A stretch of 64,000 nucleotides of DNA. It comes from Carboxylicivirga caseinilyticus. Its GTDB lineage: Bacteria; Bacteroidota; Bacteroidia; Bacteroidales; Marinilabiliaceae. The notes below the pieces were generated by a model. The model was not told the DNA's origin, made no database searches, and saw only the letters and a program-made list of their open reading frames with translations. The stretch is taken from contig JAFMVE010000004.1 of assembly GCA_025499705.1 (NCBI GenBank), positions 1 through 64,000 of the forward strand. Direction: 5' to 3'. Position 1 is the stretch's first letter, and every line of letters starts with the position of its first letter. Position numbers and translations under genes: made by a program. Positions 18,655 to 27,613 of the stretch are shown piece after piece.

Positions 18655-18804
18655 GTTTTCTAAGTCCGAAGCGTCAAGTCCAAAGTCTGTAACGCCTAAT
18701 TTATATTCAAGCTATCAGCCATTAGCTATAAGCTTTTCCCTCTTCTTCCTTCTGCCTCTAAACTACTGCCTATCTACTACTGACCACTGACTACTTTCTA
18801 CTGA

Positions 18805-20136
18805 CTAATATCTCTTCTCCAATCCTGCCCCTCTGAAATAGTGCATTAAGATAGCATTATAATCGTAACCTTTGGCGCCCATTACAGCTGCTCCAATCTG
18901 ACAAAGTCCAACTCCATGCCCCCATCCGGCTCCTTTAAGAGTAAATTTCATTTGCTGTTCTTTTTCTTCTTTTTCTACCACAAAAGCAGAACTATACAGA
19001 TGCGATTCTGACAAAGCCTTACGAATCTCTAACTCTTTGCCAATGATCAATGTCTTTTTATCTCCTACGATTTTCAGTTTTATCAATCGCCCGGAATCAC
19101 CACGTTCAACTGGAATTAAATCCAGAATCAGTCCAAAATCCATACCTGTGCGACGAGCAATCAAACTACTTAAATCCTGTTGTGAATACGTAACCTGCCA
19201 GCGATAAAAATCATTTGTTTCCTGATCATAATCATTTAACACCTGACTTAAAACCTCTTTATCATTGGTATTGCAGAAAGCATCGGGCTCTCCCAAAATC
19301 CACTTTTCGGCTGAGGGTTCATTGTCCAGATCAAGACTAAAGCCTGTTGGAATGGTATCGTTATCCACAAACTTTTGCAGGTAAGGATGATTAACCGGTT
19401 CCCAAACTTTCTCAAACACCTCAACCATACCTCCACAGCATTTTGAGAAACGCGCATCACATATAGCATTGTTATAAGTGAGTACTTCACCCCAGGTTTC
19501 TTTAACAGCCTGCACAACCATAGGTGTATTAGCCCTTGTAATCCCTTGGTAGCGCTGACAATGGTCATCGGCACAAACATCGAAATTAGCATGATCCTCA
19601 CGATCGTACCATCGGATCAACTCTGTTTCTGATTGATAAACCGAACTGTATTTCTCTGTCTCCTGAGCCAACGCTTTATTTTTTTCAATCTGAGCCAACA
19701 ACCAACTACGAGAAATTACTGCATGAGCTTTCAAAAGCTGAAGGGAAGAAGTGGCACTCATTTCTGAAGAGATTACACTCATCAGATAATCTTCTACTGA
19801 AAGAATATTGATAGCCGTGATCTTATCATCTTCAATCAATAGCTTCAGGCTCCCTTTAAACATTTGATCCTCGTCGCGCTCCCAATGAAAATTAATTCCT
19901 ATGGTCACCTTATGAAGCGTAAAAGTTCCTTCTTCATTCTGAGGTTTAAGAGTGGCCCCATTTGTCAGCTGAAAAGTTTGACTACCGTTAGACAGAACTA
20001 TTGAACCATCCTTTAGCTCAGCAACCCACTTATCAGACAGAATCTTACCCTCTTTTGTAACAAAAGGCGAATGTAAAGTAAATTCAAAGCGGGGTTTAAA
20101 TAATATACCCACATTTATTACCGGTATGTGATTCAT
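18805..20136 (-). CDS. SpoIID/LytB-type lytic transglycosylase without signal peptide
   Basis: A 443-aa protein with the SpoIID domain: VEDYLMSVISSEMS with the catalytic Glu (about E125), LKAHAVISRSWLLAQ, and the C-terminal GAGWGHGVGLCQIGA(A)VMGAKGYDYNAIL motif. SpoIID enzymes cleave glycan strands that have lost their stem peptides, giving anhydro-MurNAc ends. A long insert (about 170-330) with several Cys and His (CADDHC, KCCGGMVEV) follows the first motif; that Cys-rich GGM segment is usual for the family. There is no signal peptide or membrane anchor at the N-terminus (MNHIPVINVGIL), which is unexpected for an enzyme of the periplasmic wall. The start overlaps the DUF4922 stop (ATGA), so translation is coupled. 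Confidence 0.88.
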   Translation of the reverse strand: MNHIPVINVGILFKPRFEFTLHSPFVTKEGKILSDKWVAELKDGSIVLSNGSQTFQLTNGATLKPQNEEGTFTLHKVTIGINFHWERDEDQMFKGSLKLLIEDDKITAINILSVEDYLMSVISSEMSATSSLQLLKAHAVISRSWLLAQIEKNKALAQETEKYSSVYQSETELIRWYDREDHANFDVCADDHCQRYQGITRANTPMVVQAVKETWGEVLTYNNAICDARFSKCCGGMVEVFEKVWEPVNHPYLQKFVDNDTIPTGFSLDLDNEPSAEKWILGEPDAFCNTNDKEVLSQVLNDYDQETNDFYRWQVTYSQQDLSSLIARRTGMDFGLILDLIPVERGDSGRLIKLKIVGDKKTLIIGKELEIRKALSESHLYSSAFVVEKEEKEQQMKFTLKGAGWGHGVGLCQIGAAVMGAKGYDYNAILMHYFRGAGLEKRY

Positions 20137-21086
20137 TTTTGAATTGATTTTTCGATTAAAGTTTGAATTAACTCTTCACATTTCTGAGAATCCAGGCAAA
20201 CCTGATTCAGTATTTCTTCCACATCATTTGCTGTTAATTTCTCGTAATCCTCCTGTCGCGGAGTAATAAATACGCCGCCCATATCTACAGATGCAGGACT
20301 AATTAAAATTTGTTCTGTTCCTTCTTTAAAATAACTGGCAGGTCGGTGTAATATTCGAGGAAAAACATGAACCACATATTCACCTTCTTCAAAGTATGAT
20401 AGAACGTTCAACATGGGTTCAACTTCATCTTTTTGACTCTGAACCAACAAGTCATATAATTCATTAAACAAAGAAACGATTGCAGCAGACTCCGAACTCA
20501 TTAGTGTAATCACGCCTCTGTTATAGTTTTTCCATGTATATATAGCCACATCATTGCTTAGACCTGATAACTTTGCAAACCTGCCACTTTTAAAATCCTC
20601 TTCAATAGGCATAAAACCCTTATTACCTGCCTGAAAATGAAAATGATCAGGTGCAGATGCTCCGCATTTGGGTCCATTATAGAACAAGGTATATTCAGGA
20701 AGTTCGTAAGCCAGATCCAACATTGATTTAAAATAAGGCTGAATCAACTGAAGCGTATGTTTTTTGTGTGGAATAGTCAGGTGCTTATTGAAAATTGGAA
20801 AAGGATTAACAAGGATAGTATAGTCCTCAAAATCAACACCACGTTGCTGTTCAGGCCTGTTTTGTTCACATAAAAAACAGGGCCGTTCTTGAATCGATCG
20901 GGCATCCACCTTAGCAGCCGACGATCTGATTCGCTCAGGATTAAACTGAATTTTCACTTCACTTCCTCCTGATAAAATCAAACTCCGGGTCTTCACTAAA
21001 TTCAGACCTTTAAAATTAATTGCTGCCAGATCCCAATTGGTAAGTTGAGATTCTATCAGTTCATTAACCTTATATAATATATCCAT
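20133..21086 (-). CDS. DUF4922 protein, HIT/GalT/Ap4A-phosphorylase-like nucleotidyltransferase
   Basis: About 317 aa, no signal peptide, predicted cytosolic. It has a Cys-pair RPCFLCEQNRP near residue 77, then NPFPIFNKHLTIP, and the segment NGPKCGASAPDHFHFQAGN with H156-x-H158-x-Q160 (numbered from the longer start). The order Cys pair, NPFP, GAS, HxHxQ is that of galactose-1-phosphate uridylyltransferase, Ap4A phosphorylase and GDP-galactose phosphorylase, in which the central His forms a covalent nucleotidyl intermediate. The substrate is unknown; in this cluster a sugar-1-phosphate of GlcNAc or MurNAc is an attractive guess. The start is set to the second Met (MDILYK) because family members begin there; the upstream ATG at 21110 is possible. 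It overlaps SpoIID by 4 bp. Confidence 0.8.
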   Translation of the reverse strand: MDILYKVNELIESQLTNWDLAAINFKGLNLVKTRSLILSGGSEVKIQFNPERIRSSAAKVDARSIQERPCFLCEQNRPEQQRGVDFEDYTILVNPFPIFNKHLTIPHKKHTLQLIQPYFKSMLDLAYELPEYTLFYNGPKCGASAPDHFHFQAGNKGFMPIEEDFKSGRFAKLSGLSNDVAIYTWKNYNRGVITLMSSESAAIVSLFNELYDLLVQSQKDEVEPMLNVLSYFEEGEYVVHVFPRILHRPASYFKEGTEQILISPASVDMGGVFITPRQEDYEKLTANDVEEILNQVCLDSQKCEELIQTLIEKSIQK

Positions 21087-21140
21087 AGTAATCCTTACGA
21101 TTTTAGTCAATATTTAGAAGTTTTATTCCCTGACTTCTAA

Positions 21141-22598
21141 TTACCGCATGGCTATCATTTGCTGACGAGCCTTAAACTCCATGGTTCTGATCTTATCTTT
21201 ATAGAAGTTATGAGCATTCATTTTAACTATATCCAAAGATGCATCGGAATTGTCATCCCAGCGACGACACAAGTACAAAGGATCATATATTCGACCAATC
21301 TGGTAATGACGACTGATATTTAAGCCTAAGGCATAATCCTCACCATAACTTGTATTAGGCACCTTAACCTGGCGCAAAACAGGAGTATAAAAAGCACGTG
21401 GAGCACCCAAACCATTAATTCGCAATGCATTATTACGTCCGTTATCTGGGGTCCATTCTTTATGATCAATTAATCCGGGAGGTATCTCTTCCAATTTAAA
21501 ATTCACCATCTGATAACTTCCTACCACCATGGCACAATTTTGCTCATAAAAGGCTTTTACGATTCGATCCAAAACTGTTTCATCGATATACAAATCATCA
21601 CTATCTAACTGAACAGCAAACTTACCACATCGATCATCTTCAACAGCGCGATTCCAGCATCCACCAATACCCAAATCGTCACGTTCAGGTATTATATGAA
21701 CGATTCTATCATCCTTAAATGACTGGATTATCTCAGTGGTTTTATCCGTTGAATGATTATCCACAATAATGAGGTTAAAAAGAAAATCTGTTTTTTGCTT
21801 TAACACCGATTCAATGGCATCAGCTACTGTTTTCTCGCGGTTTCGGACCGGAATAATAACAGATGCTTCAACAAGAAATTCTTCTTCTGAAAACTCAATT
21901 TGTTTAAATTCAGGCTTCAGATATGCACCAACTTTTTTAAGATGAGCCGTGCAGGCTACTTCCATTTCAATCTGGCGATCACGATTACGAGGATCAACAT
22001 AGTCAAACATTTTCTCGCCCGATTTACGGGTATCCAATTCCACTTCGGTGTACAATAACTCAGGCAAATGGAATAACTCATAGGATTGCGATACTCGCAG
22101 GCGAAGATCGTACATTGCCGCATGGATATAATCAGCATCCATATCTTTAACAGCACTCAGTAAAGCCTCTTTTTTATATAGAATCAGCGAACCAAAATCA
22201 AAATCATCCCTTAAGCTTCCTTGTTGATAATCAACCACCGGATGAGCAGATAATTTCCCTTCCTTTCTTTCATAAAAATCAGCATATACCAACCCAGCTC
22301 CTGTATCATCACATGCTTTACACATTCTCTCCAGGGCATTCATTCCTACCTCAAGGGCCATGGTTTTGGAATACACCACCACATAATCTCCAAGTGATTC
22401 CTCAATTATTTTTTTCCAGGTTGCTGAGGCGAATAAGCCTACTTTTGACACGATTACCGCTACACCCTCCAGATTAACATCTTCAGGTGCCACCACTACA
22501 ATTTTATCCACTAAAGCCGAAGCCTTTAATGCCTTAATGGTTACTTCCAACTCATTGGTTGGAGCAAATGGAAGAATACATGATATTTTTCCGCTCAT
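21141..22598 (-). CDS. Family 2 glycosyltransferase with N-terminal GT-like half
   Basis: A 485-aa cytosolic protein. The C-terminal half (about 243-485) is a GT-A/GT2 domain: ASVIIPVRNREKTVADAI, VDNHSTDKT, and the DXD-type motif LDSDD (332-335) for the nucleotide-sugar metal. The N-terminal half (1-230) looks like a second, degenerate nucleotide-sugar-binding fold starting CILPFAP. No membrane segment. It lies between the amidase and DUF4922 genes with gaps of 11 and 30-54 bp, so all are in one operon. A glycosyltransferase in a wall-degrading operon is unexpected: it could build a glycan from recycled sugars, or its donor could be made by DUF4922. The acceptor is unknown. Confidence 0.85.
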   Translation of the reverse strand: MSGKISCILPFAPTNELEVTIKALKASALVDKIVVVAPEDVNLEGVAVIVSKVGLFASATWKKIIEESLGDYVVVYSKTMALEVGMNALERMCKACDDTGAGLVYADFYERKEGKLSAHPVVDYQQGSLRDDFDFGSLILYKKEALLSAVKDMDADYIHAAMYDLRLRVSQSYELFHLPELLYTEVELDTRKSGEKMFDYVDPRNRDRQIEMEVACTAHLKKVGAYLKPEFKQIEFSEEEFLVEASVIIPVRNREKTVADAIESVLKQKTDFLFNLIIVDNHSTDKTTEIIQSFKDDRIVHIIPERDDLGIGGCWNRAVEDDRCGKFAVQLDSDDLYIDETVLDRIVKAFYEQNCAMVVGSYQMVNFKLEEIPPGLIDHKEWTPDNGRNNALRINGLGAPRAFYTPVLRQVKVPNTSYGEDYALGLNISRHYQIGRIYDPLYLCRRWDDNSDASLDIVKMNAHNFYKDKIRTMEFKARQQMIAMR

Positions 22599-22609
22599 CT
22601 CTATATGTA

Positions 22610-25600
22610 TTATTTATTGTTCTTCATTAAAAAATTCAGAATAGCTTTCATCAGGCTATCTCTTTCCTGCTCTGAAATAATCGTTTCAAACGGGAAGCCG
22701 AAAATAACCGTTTTATAATCACCTTGATATAAGACTGCAGCACTGGCATTGTTTTCATCATATCGAAAAGCAGTTAATGCCTTATCTCCAACAGCTTCTA
22801 TCGCATCAGGCGCTTCAACCGTGTAAATATCCGGACGATAAACCGTATTAAAACATAACTCTCCTTTAAAAACTGATGTTGCATAATCCGTTGCATATAC
22901 ATTTCCACTCTTTACCGCATGGTTCGTTCTCCATTTAAAACCCAAAACATCAGCCGCAAATTTAGCTACAATTGTGTCACCTGTCATATAAATATCAGAT
23001 CCAACATAGGCCCCATTCATAAATATATTTTGATTATTCTTTGTAAGATCAACTACCTTATTCATAAATTCTTTGGTGTAAATCTGATATTGAACTGCAC
23101 TGTCCTGATATGAATAACTCGTCTTTTCTTCGCCTAGAATAATATCAACAGCTTTATATTTTGATGCATCATAATCAGGCTGGCTAAACTCCTCATCACT
23201 AACCGAAACAAAAGAATAACCTGCTTTTAATATTGATTGACCGTGAACAAACACATTATCAAAAGTATTTCCTTTAATTATCTTACCCTCGTAATCAGCA
23301 TAGCTTGCCCCCCAACCTGGACTATCATCATCCAGCCATTGAGATTTTCTGTTATAATCGTACTGAAACCCGGTAAAGGCCAAATCAAATTTATCAGGCA
23401 CACCCTGATCTTCCCACCAGGCCACACCTGCAAAGTCACCTTCATCGATAAAAGCCGGAGCACTAACCCTGTCAAAAGCATTTACTACCAAAACTTTTTC
23501 TGAATCATCACCTAAAATTCCTAATGACAATATCTCACTTGCAAAACTTTCACCACCATCATTTATTGCTGTTACCTTGTAACTATAAATACATCCAACT
23601 TCAGGCTGAGGCAATTGATAATATGTACCTTCAACGATAGTACCATTATCAAATCCATTATCATTGATTCGTTGATAAACTTTATATTTTGTTGGTGTGG
23701 CAGATGGTTCCAATGAATCAATAACCGGTTGCCAGCTTAATTCATATGTCCCATTCTTTTGCCGAATGGCTAAATGATCAACCATCAATGGTTGAACAAC
23801 ATATTCACGGCCTTCCTGAAAAGCAAGAAATTTCAGCATACCTTTATAAACAGCCCGGCATACATCAAACCTGAATTCAGGGTCAAGTCCATAGCGCATA
23901 TCTGCCACATTCTGATGCGACAACAACTCCAGTAACATGGTTGGCACATTTGGACGCCAGGCTTCGGAATATTGTTTATCCCATAAACCACGACGTGTCC
24001 AGTCCGTTTTATACAAGGCCCTGATATCATCTACGATTTGCGTTTGGATAATATCAGCCAAATCACGACTCGCCAATTTAGATTGACCATTTGGAAATTT
24101 ACCATCATCCCGTTTAGTACTGAAAATTCCCAATGTTCCAATAACGGAATCATTGGGTGTAATACCTGCATCAGTATGAAATGCAAAAGCCAGATCTATG
24201 GGAAGATTCAACCCTTCAGCATTCCGATTCCTGGTAGGTCCGTTTGGCGCTCCCATCAGGTAATCCACCCATTCGCCACGACTCTGATAATCGTCGTTAT
24301 AATCATTTTTCTCATCATTCAAACTGAACACAAGCGTATCGGGCATGCCTGCATACTGAAGCCAATACCGGGCAGCTTCCATATAACGCGGACGACCAGA
24401 TAATTTGGCCGAGAATATTTCTGTATCAACTTTAACAGCTTCCACATCAGTATTGCCCGAATTATTTAACGACCATTGATTAGGAATCACCTCATCCGAA
24501 GGCTTGCGTGCTACATTACCCATACCTCCACCCAACCTCACAGCGTCAAGTGATATATTTCCATTGCCTGAAACTTCTATTAAAGCCTCCTCAGCACTCT
24601 TAAAATGAAAGGTTCCAAGATAAATCCATGTTCCACCTCCCATTGTTTGATTTACCCAATAACTGGTTTCTCCACCACTATGAAAAACTTTGTAAGTAAC
24701 CTCCTTTGAATTATCCTGATTTTGCTGATAAGAAACATAAACAGCATAATCACCCGTTTCGGGCACTTTTGCTTTGTACTCTGCCACTTTACCACTTGCC
24801 GCTACAACCTCTAAAGATGTTCCAGTTTGAAAAGGATTATCTCCCACAAACAAAGTGTCTTTGTAGGCAAAACCTTTCTGATGCTTTATTTCTAAATTCT
24901 TTTCAAGAGAGAATTGCGCTTTAGATGATGAAAAATCATTGTCAATAATTACTTCGTTGGATTGCAAACACCTTTCACGAGGCAAGAACACATTGGCACC
25001 TGCATTTTCCAACATCGGAACCAGATAAGGCAACACATAAGCCATGGGTGAAATATCTTCGACCGATCCATACAGCCTAGCTCGCTGCCACTCCCATCTA
25101 TCCAGTTTCGATTCGTAACACCAACCATGACTATGCCATAAAGCAATCAGCTTATCAGATAAACCCTGAGAATATTCCAACTGACCTTGCATGTGTATAA
25201 ATCCAACTTTTTCTTTTCCCTGAGCTATTCGATTCTCATCAACCTCCTGACTTGTACGATAAATATTTGGAACCAGCTGAGACAATTCATAGCCATTAGT
25301 AAAAACCTGAACTTCGTAATCTTTAACTCTTCTATTATGGTGCTTTGATAGATTATTTTTAAATTCTGAAACCATTTCTGATCGCCATGGCAAATAAGAA
25401 AGCACTGTATTAAAAAAATAGTTTACCTGATTAGCTCTTTCATCAATCTGTAAAGAATCAAGTCTAATAATTCCCAACCCATCCCATTGAATCAAAGGAT
25501 TATGCCAATCAATCATGGATTTATTCAATCGCTTCTCTATTCTATCAGAATGAGTATTTTGAGCATCTATAGAATGCACTACTATAATCAGGATTAACAT

Positions 25601-25645
25601 TATTCCTGTTATTATTCGCAAGTCGGGAGAAATTACTTTTTTCAT
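22610..25645 (-). CDS. N-acetylmuramoyl-L-alanine amidase split by a golvesin/xanthan-lyase-like domain
   Basis: A 1011-aa secreted protein with signal peptide (about 1-28). An amidase_3-like fold is divided: the first part has ALWHSHGW (H171/H173) and the later YGSVEDIS (E196), then an inserted beta-sandwich (about 255-375, VGDNPFQTGTSLEVV to SLDAVRLGGG) of the golvesin C-terminal/xanthan-lyase type, after which the fold resumes with AFAFHTDAG and MLLELLSHQN, the expected second Zn ligand His and catalytic Glu. A fibronectin-III-like domain (about 610-705) and a C-terminal alpha/beta GATase-like segment follow. It would cut the amide bond between MurNAc and the stem peptide, making the naked glycan that SpoIID-type enzymes need. 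First gene of the minus-strand operon, with a consensus promoter at 25673-25703. Confidence 0.8.
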   Translation of the reverse strand: MKKVISPDLRIITGIMLILIIVVHSIDAQNTHSDRIEKRLNKSMIDWHNPLIQWDGLGIIRLDSLQIDERANQVNYFFNTVLSYLPWRSEMVSEFKNNLSKHHNRRVKDYEVQVFTNGYELSQLVPNIYRTSQEVDENRIAQGKEKVGFIHMQGQLEYSQGLSDKLIALWHSHGWCYESKLDRWEWQRARLYGSVEDISPMAYVLPYLVPMLENAGANVFLPRERCLQSNEVIIDNDFSSSKAQFSLEKNLEIKHQKGFAYKDTLFVGDNPFQTGTSLEVVAASGKVAEYKAKVPETGDYAVYVSYQQNQDNSKEVTYKVFHSGGETSYWVNQTMGGGTWIYLGTFHFKSAEEALIEVSGNGNISLDAVRLGGGMGNVARKPSDEVIPNQWSLNNSGNTDVEAVKVDTEIFSAKLSGRPRYMEAARYWLQYAGMPDTLVFSLNDEKNDYNDDYQSRGEWVDYLMGAPNGPTRNRNAEGLNLPIDLAFAFHTDAGITPNDSVIGTLGIFSTKRDDGKFPNGQSKLASRDLADIIQTQIVDDIRALYKTDWTRRGLWDKQYSEAWRPNVPTMLLELLSHQNVADMRYGLDPEFRFDVCRAVYKGMLKFLAFQEGREYVVQPLMVDHLAIRQKNGTYELSWQPVIDSLEPSATPTKYKVYQRINDNGFDNGTIVEGTYYQLPQPEVGCIYSYKVTAINDGGESFASEILSLGILGDDSEKVLVVNAFDRVSAPAFIDEGDFAGVAWWEDQGVPDKFDLAFTGFQYDYNRKSQWLDDDSPGWGASYADYEGKIIKGNTFDNVFVHGQSILKAGYSFVSVSDEEFSQPDYDASKYKAVDIILGEEKTSYSYQDSAVQYQIYTKEFMNKVVDLTKNNQNIFMNGAYVGSDIYMTGDTIVAKFAADVLGFKWRTNHAVKSGNVYATDYATSVFKGELCFNTVYRPDIYTVEAPDAIEAVGDKALTAFRYDENNASAAVLYQGDYKTVIFGFPFETIISEQERDSLMKAILNFLMKNNK

Positions 25646-25672
25646 TAATCAAACTTATTCAATTCGACATTT

Positions 25673-25703
25673 CAAAAATAGAAAGATTTTAATAGGATTC
25701 AAA
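25673..25703 (-). promoter_or_regulatory. Bacteroidota-type promoter of the amidase-GT-DUF4922-SpoIID operon
   Basis: Minus strand: -33 TTTG (25703-25700), 19-bp spacer, -7 TATTTTTG (25680-25673); both boxes fit the consensus. Predicted start near 25666, about 21 nt before the ATG at 25645. Confidence 0.7.
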
Positions 25704-25730
25704 TTTCTGTCATACATCTTACGTATTATT

Positions 25731-25762
25731 CTTGATTTCTATAAAATTTATTCATATTTTTG
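25731..25762 (+). promoter_or_regulatory. Promoter of murK-murQ
   Basis: Plus strand: -33-like CTTG (25731-25734), 20-bp spacer, -7 box TATTTTTG (25755-25762). The start would be near 25769, giving a 95-nt leader before murK. It is back to back with the amidase promoter. Confidence 0.6.
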
Positions 25763-25863
25763 CCCAATAACCTTTATAAATGACATCTTTCAGCCTCTTA
25801 AAAAATTTAGAATTAATCATTAAGCTGATTGAATCATAAATTTACAATACATATCATACAAAT

Positions 25864-26718
25864 ATGATACTAATAGCAGATAGCGGATCTACCAAGACAG
25901 AATGGCGACTTGTTTCAAATGATAATAACAGTAACGAAACATGCATCACTAAAGGGATTAATCCATTTTATCAAGACACTGCTGAAATCCTGCAAAGTTT
26001 ACAAGAGGAATATACATTAAATAATAGAAAGCCCCAATTCATTTTCTTTTATGGTGCTGGCTGCGCCAATCAAGAAAAAAACAAAGTTGTTGAAAATGCC
26101 TTATCTGCATTTTTCACCTCAGAACACATATCTATCAACAGCGACCTGGTTGGTGCTGCCCGATCTCTTTGTCAAACAGAAGAAGGCATTGCCTGCATCC
26201 TGGGCACAGGCTCCAACTCATGCCATTTCGACGGAGAAGTTATTACTAAAAATGTTTCACCATTGGGTTTTATTATTGGTGATGAAGGCAGTGGAGCTGT
26301 TTTAGGGAAAAGATTAATGGGCGATATTCTAAAGAATCAGCTTTCTTCACCATTAGTTGATTTGTTTTTTAATACTTACAAAACAGATCGAGCAGAAATT
26401 CTGGATCACATTTACAAAAAACCTTTTCCGAATCGTTATCTGGCTCAATACACAAAATTTATTTCAGCCAACGTTCACAATAAAGAATTAGAAGATTTAG
26501 TGATTTCATCCTTCAAGGATTTCATTCAACGAAACCTTCTTCAATATAACAACTTACCCCAACTACCTATTCATTTTACCGGAAGCATTGCCTTTTATTT
26601 CAAAGTTCAACTCGAGAAGGCTTTGGCAACTTTTAAACTAACCGCAGGTAAAATAAGCCAATCACCTATGGAGGGATTAATTCATTACCACCTACAGCAA
26701 AACATGAACCATGAATAA
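25864..26718 (+). CDS. murK: MurNAc/GlcNAc kinase (MurK, BadF/BadG family)
   Basis: A 284-aa cytosolic ASKHA-fold kinase. The phosphate-1 loop is DSGSTKTEW (6-14), with NPFYQD near 33, GTGSNSC near 114 (phosphate-2/adenosine region) and IIGDEGSGAVLGKR near 137, all typical of BadF/BadG/BcrA-type amino-sugar kinases. It would phosphorylate imported MurNAc (and perhaps GlcNAc) at C6. The 3' end overlaps the start of murQ by 8 bp, so kinase and etherase are coupled, which favours MurNAc as substrate over GlcNAc. Length is normal for the family. Confidence 0.88.
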   Translation: MILIADSGSTKTEWRLVSNDNNSNETCITKGINPFYQDTAEILQSLQEEYTLNNRKPQFIFFYGAGCANQEKNKVVENALSAFFTSEHISINSDLVGAARSLCQTEEGIACILGTGSNSCHFDGEVITKNVSPLGFIIGDEGSGAVLGKRLMGDILKNQLSSPLVDLFFNTYKTDRAEILDHIYKKPFPNRYLAQYTKFISANVHNKELEDLVISSFKDFIQRNLLQYNNLPQLPIHFTGSIAFYFKVQLEKALATFKLTAGKISQSPMEGLIHYHLQQNMNHE

Positions 26719-27544
26719 CAAAACAAAAAAAGAAACCAGCGTCACCGAATCATCATCTCATTACGATAATCTGGATAAAATGAATGTTGAGGAATTACTT
26801 ACCAGTATCAACAAAGAAGACGCTACGGTTCATCTTGCTGTTGAAAAAGCCTTACCACAAATAACCGCATTGACTGAAAGAATAGTTAAACGGATGAAAA
26901 AAGGTGGAAGGATATTTTACCTGGGAGCAGGAACCAGTGGACGTTTAGGCGTTTTGGATGCATCCGAACTACCTCCAACATTCGGAGTTCCCAATAATAT
27001 GGTTATAGGATTAATAGCCGGAGGAGATACTGCATTACGACAAGCTGTTGAATCAGCTGAAGATGATCCGGAGATGGCCTGGAAAGAATTAAACGAATAT
27101 AAAGTAGATGAACTGGATACGGTTATAGGGATTGCAGCTTCAGGGACAACCCCCTATGTTATTGGAGGCATTGAACTTGCCCGTAAAAACGGATTGCTTA
27201 CAGGCTGTATCACCTGCAATCCAAATAGTAAGGTAGCTGAAGTAACCGAATTCCCCGTAGAAGCCATTGTTGGTCCTGAATTCGTTACCGGAAGTACCCG
27301 AATGAAAGCCGGAACAGCTCAAAAGATGATTTTAAATATGATCACCACAACCACAATGATTAAACTCGGCAGGGTAAAAGGTAACAAAATGGTGAACATG
27401 CAATTAACCAACAAAAAACTAATAGACAGAGGTTCGCGAATGATAATGGACGAAATCAAACTGGATTATTCCGAATCAAAGGATCTACTATTAAAATATG
27501 GTTCAGTTAAAAAAGCTATTGACGCCTACAAAGATAAACCTTAA
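26711..27544 (+). CDS. murQ: MurNAc-6-phosphate etherase
   Basis: A 277-aa SIS-domain lyase that removes the lactyl ether from MurNAc-6-P, yielding GlcNAc-6-P and D-lactate. Diagnostic segments are FYLGAGTSGRLGVLDASELPPTFGV (from about residue 73, containing one of the catalytic Glu), ESAEDDPE, GIAASGTTPYVIGG and GSTRMKAGTAQKMILN. Length and motifs match E. coli MurQ closely, apart from a slightly shorter C-terminus. It overlaps murK by 8 bp and is followed by a strong hairpin terminator. Confidence 0.96.
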   Translation: MNNKTKKETSVTESSSHYDNLDKMNVEELLTSINKEDATVHLAVEKALPQITALTERIVKRMKKGGRIFYLGAGTSGRLGVLDASELPPTFGVPNNMVIGLIAGGDTALRQAVESAEDDPEMAWKELNEYKVDELDTVIGIAASGTTPYVIGGIELARKNGLLTGCITCNPNSKVAEVTEFPVEAIVGPEFVTGSTRMKAGTAQKMILNMITTTTMIKLGRVKGNKMVNMQLTNKKLIDRGSRMIMDEIKLDYSESKDLLLKYGSVKKAIDAYKDKP

Positions 27545-27553
27545 TAAATGCGA

Positions 27554-27593
27554 CAAAAAAAGAGGCGACTTCACTAAAGCAGTCGCCTCTTTT
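27554..27593. terminator. Bidirectional rho-independent terminator after murQ
   Basis: A perfect 10-bp stem AGAGGCGACT (27561-27570) / AGTCGCCTCT (27581-27590), 10-nt loop, flanked by an A-run (27554-27561) and a T-run (27590-27593). It serves murQ on the plus strand and the converging surface-protein gene on the minus strand. Confidence 0.88.
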
Positions 27594-27613
27594 ATCAATC
27601 CAAACTAACTATG

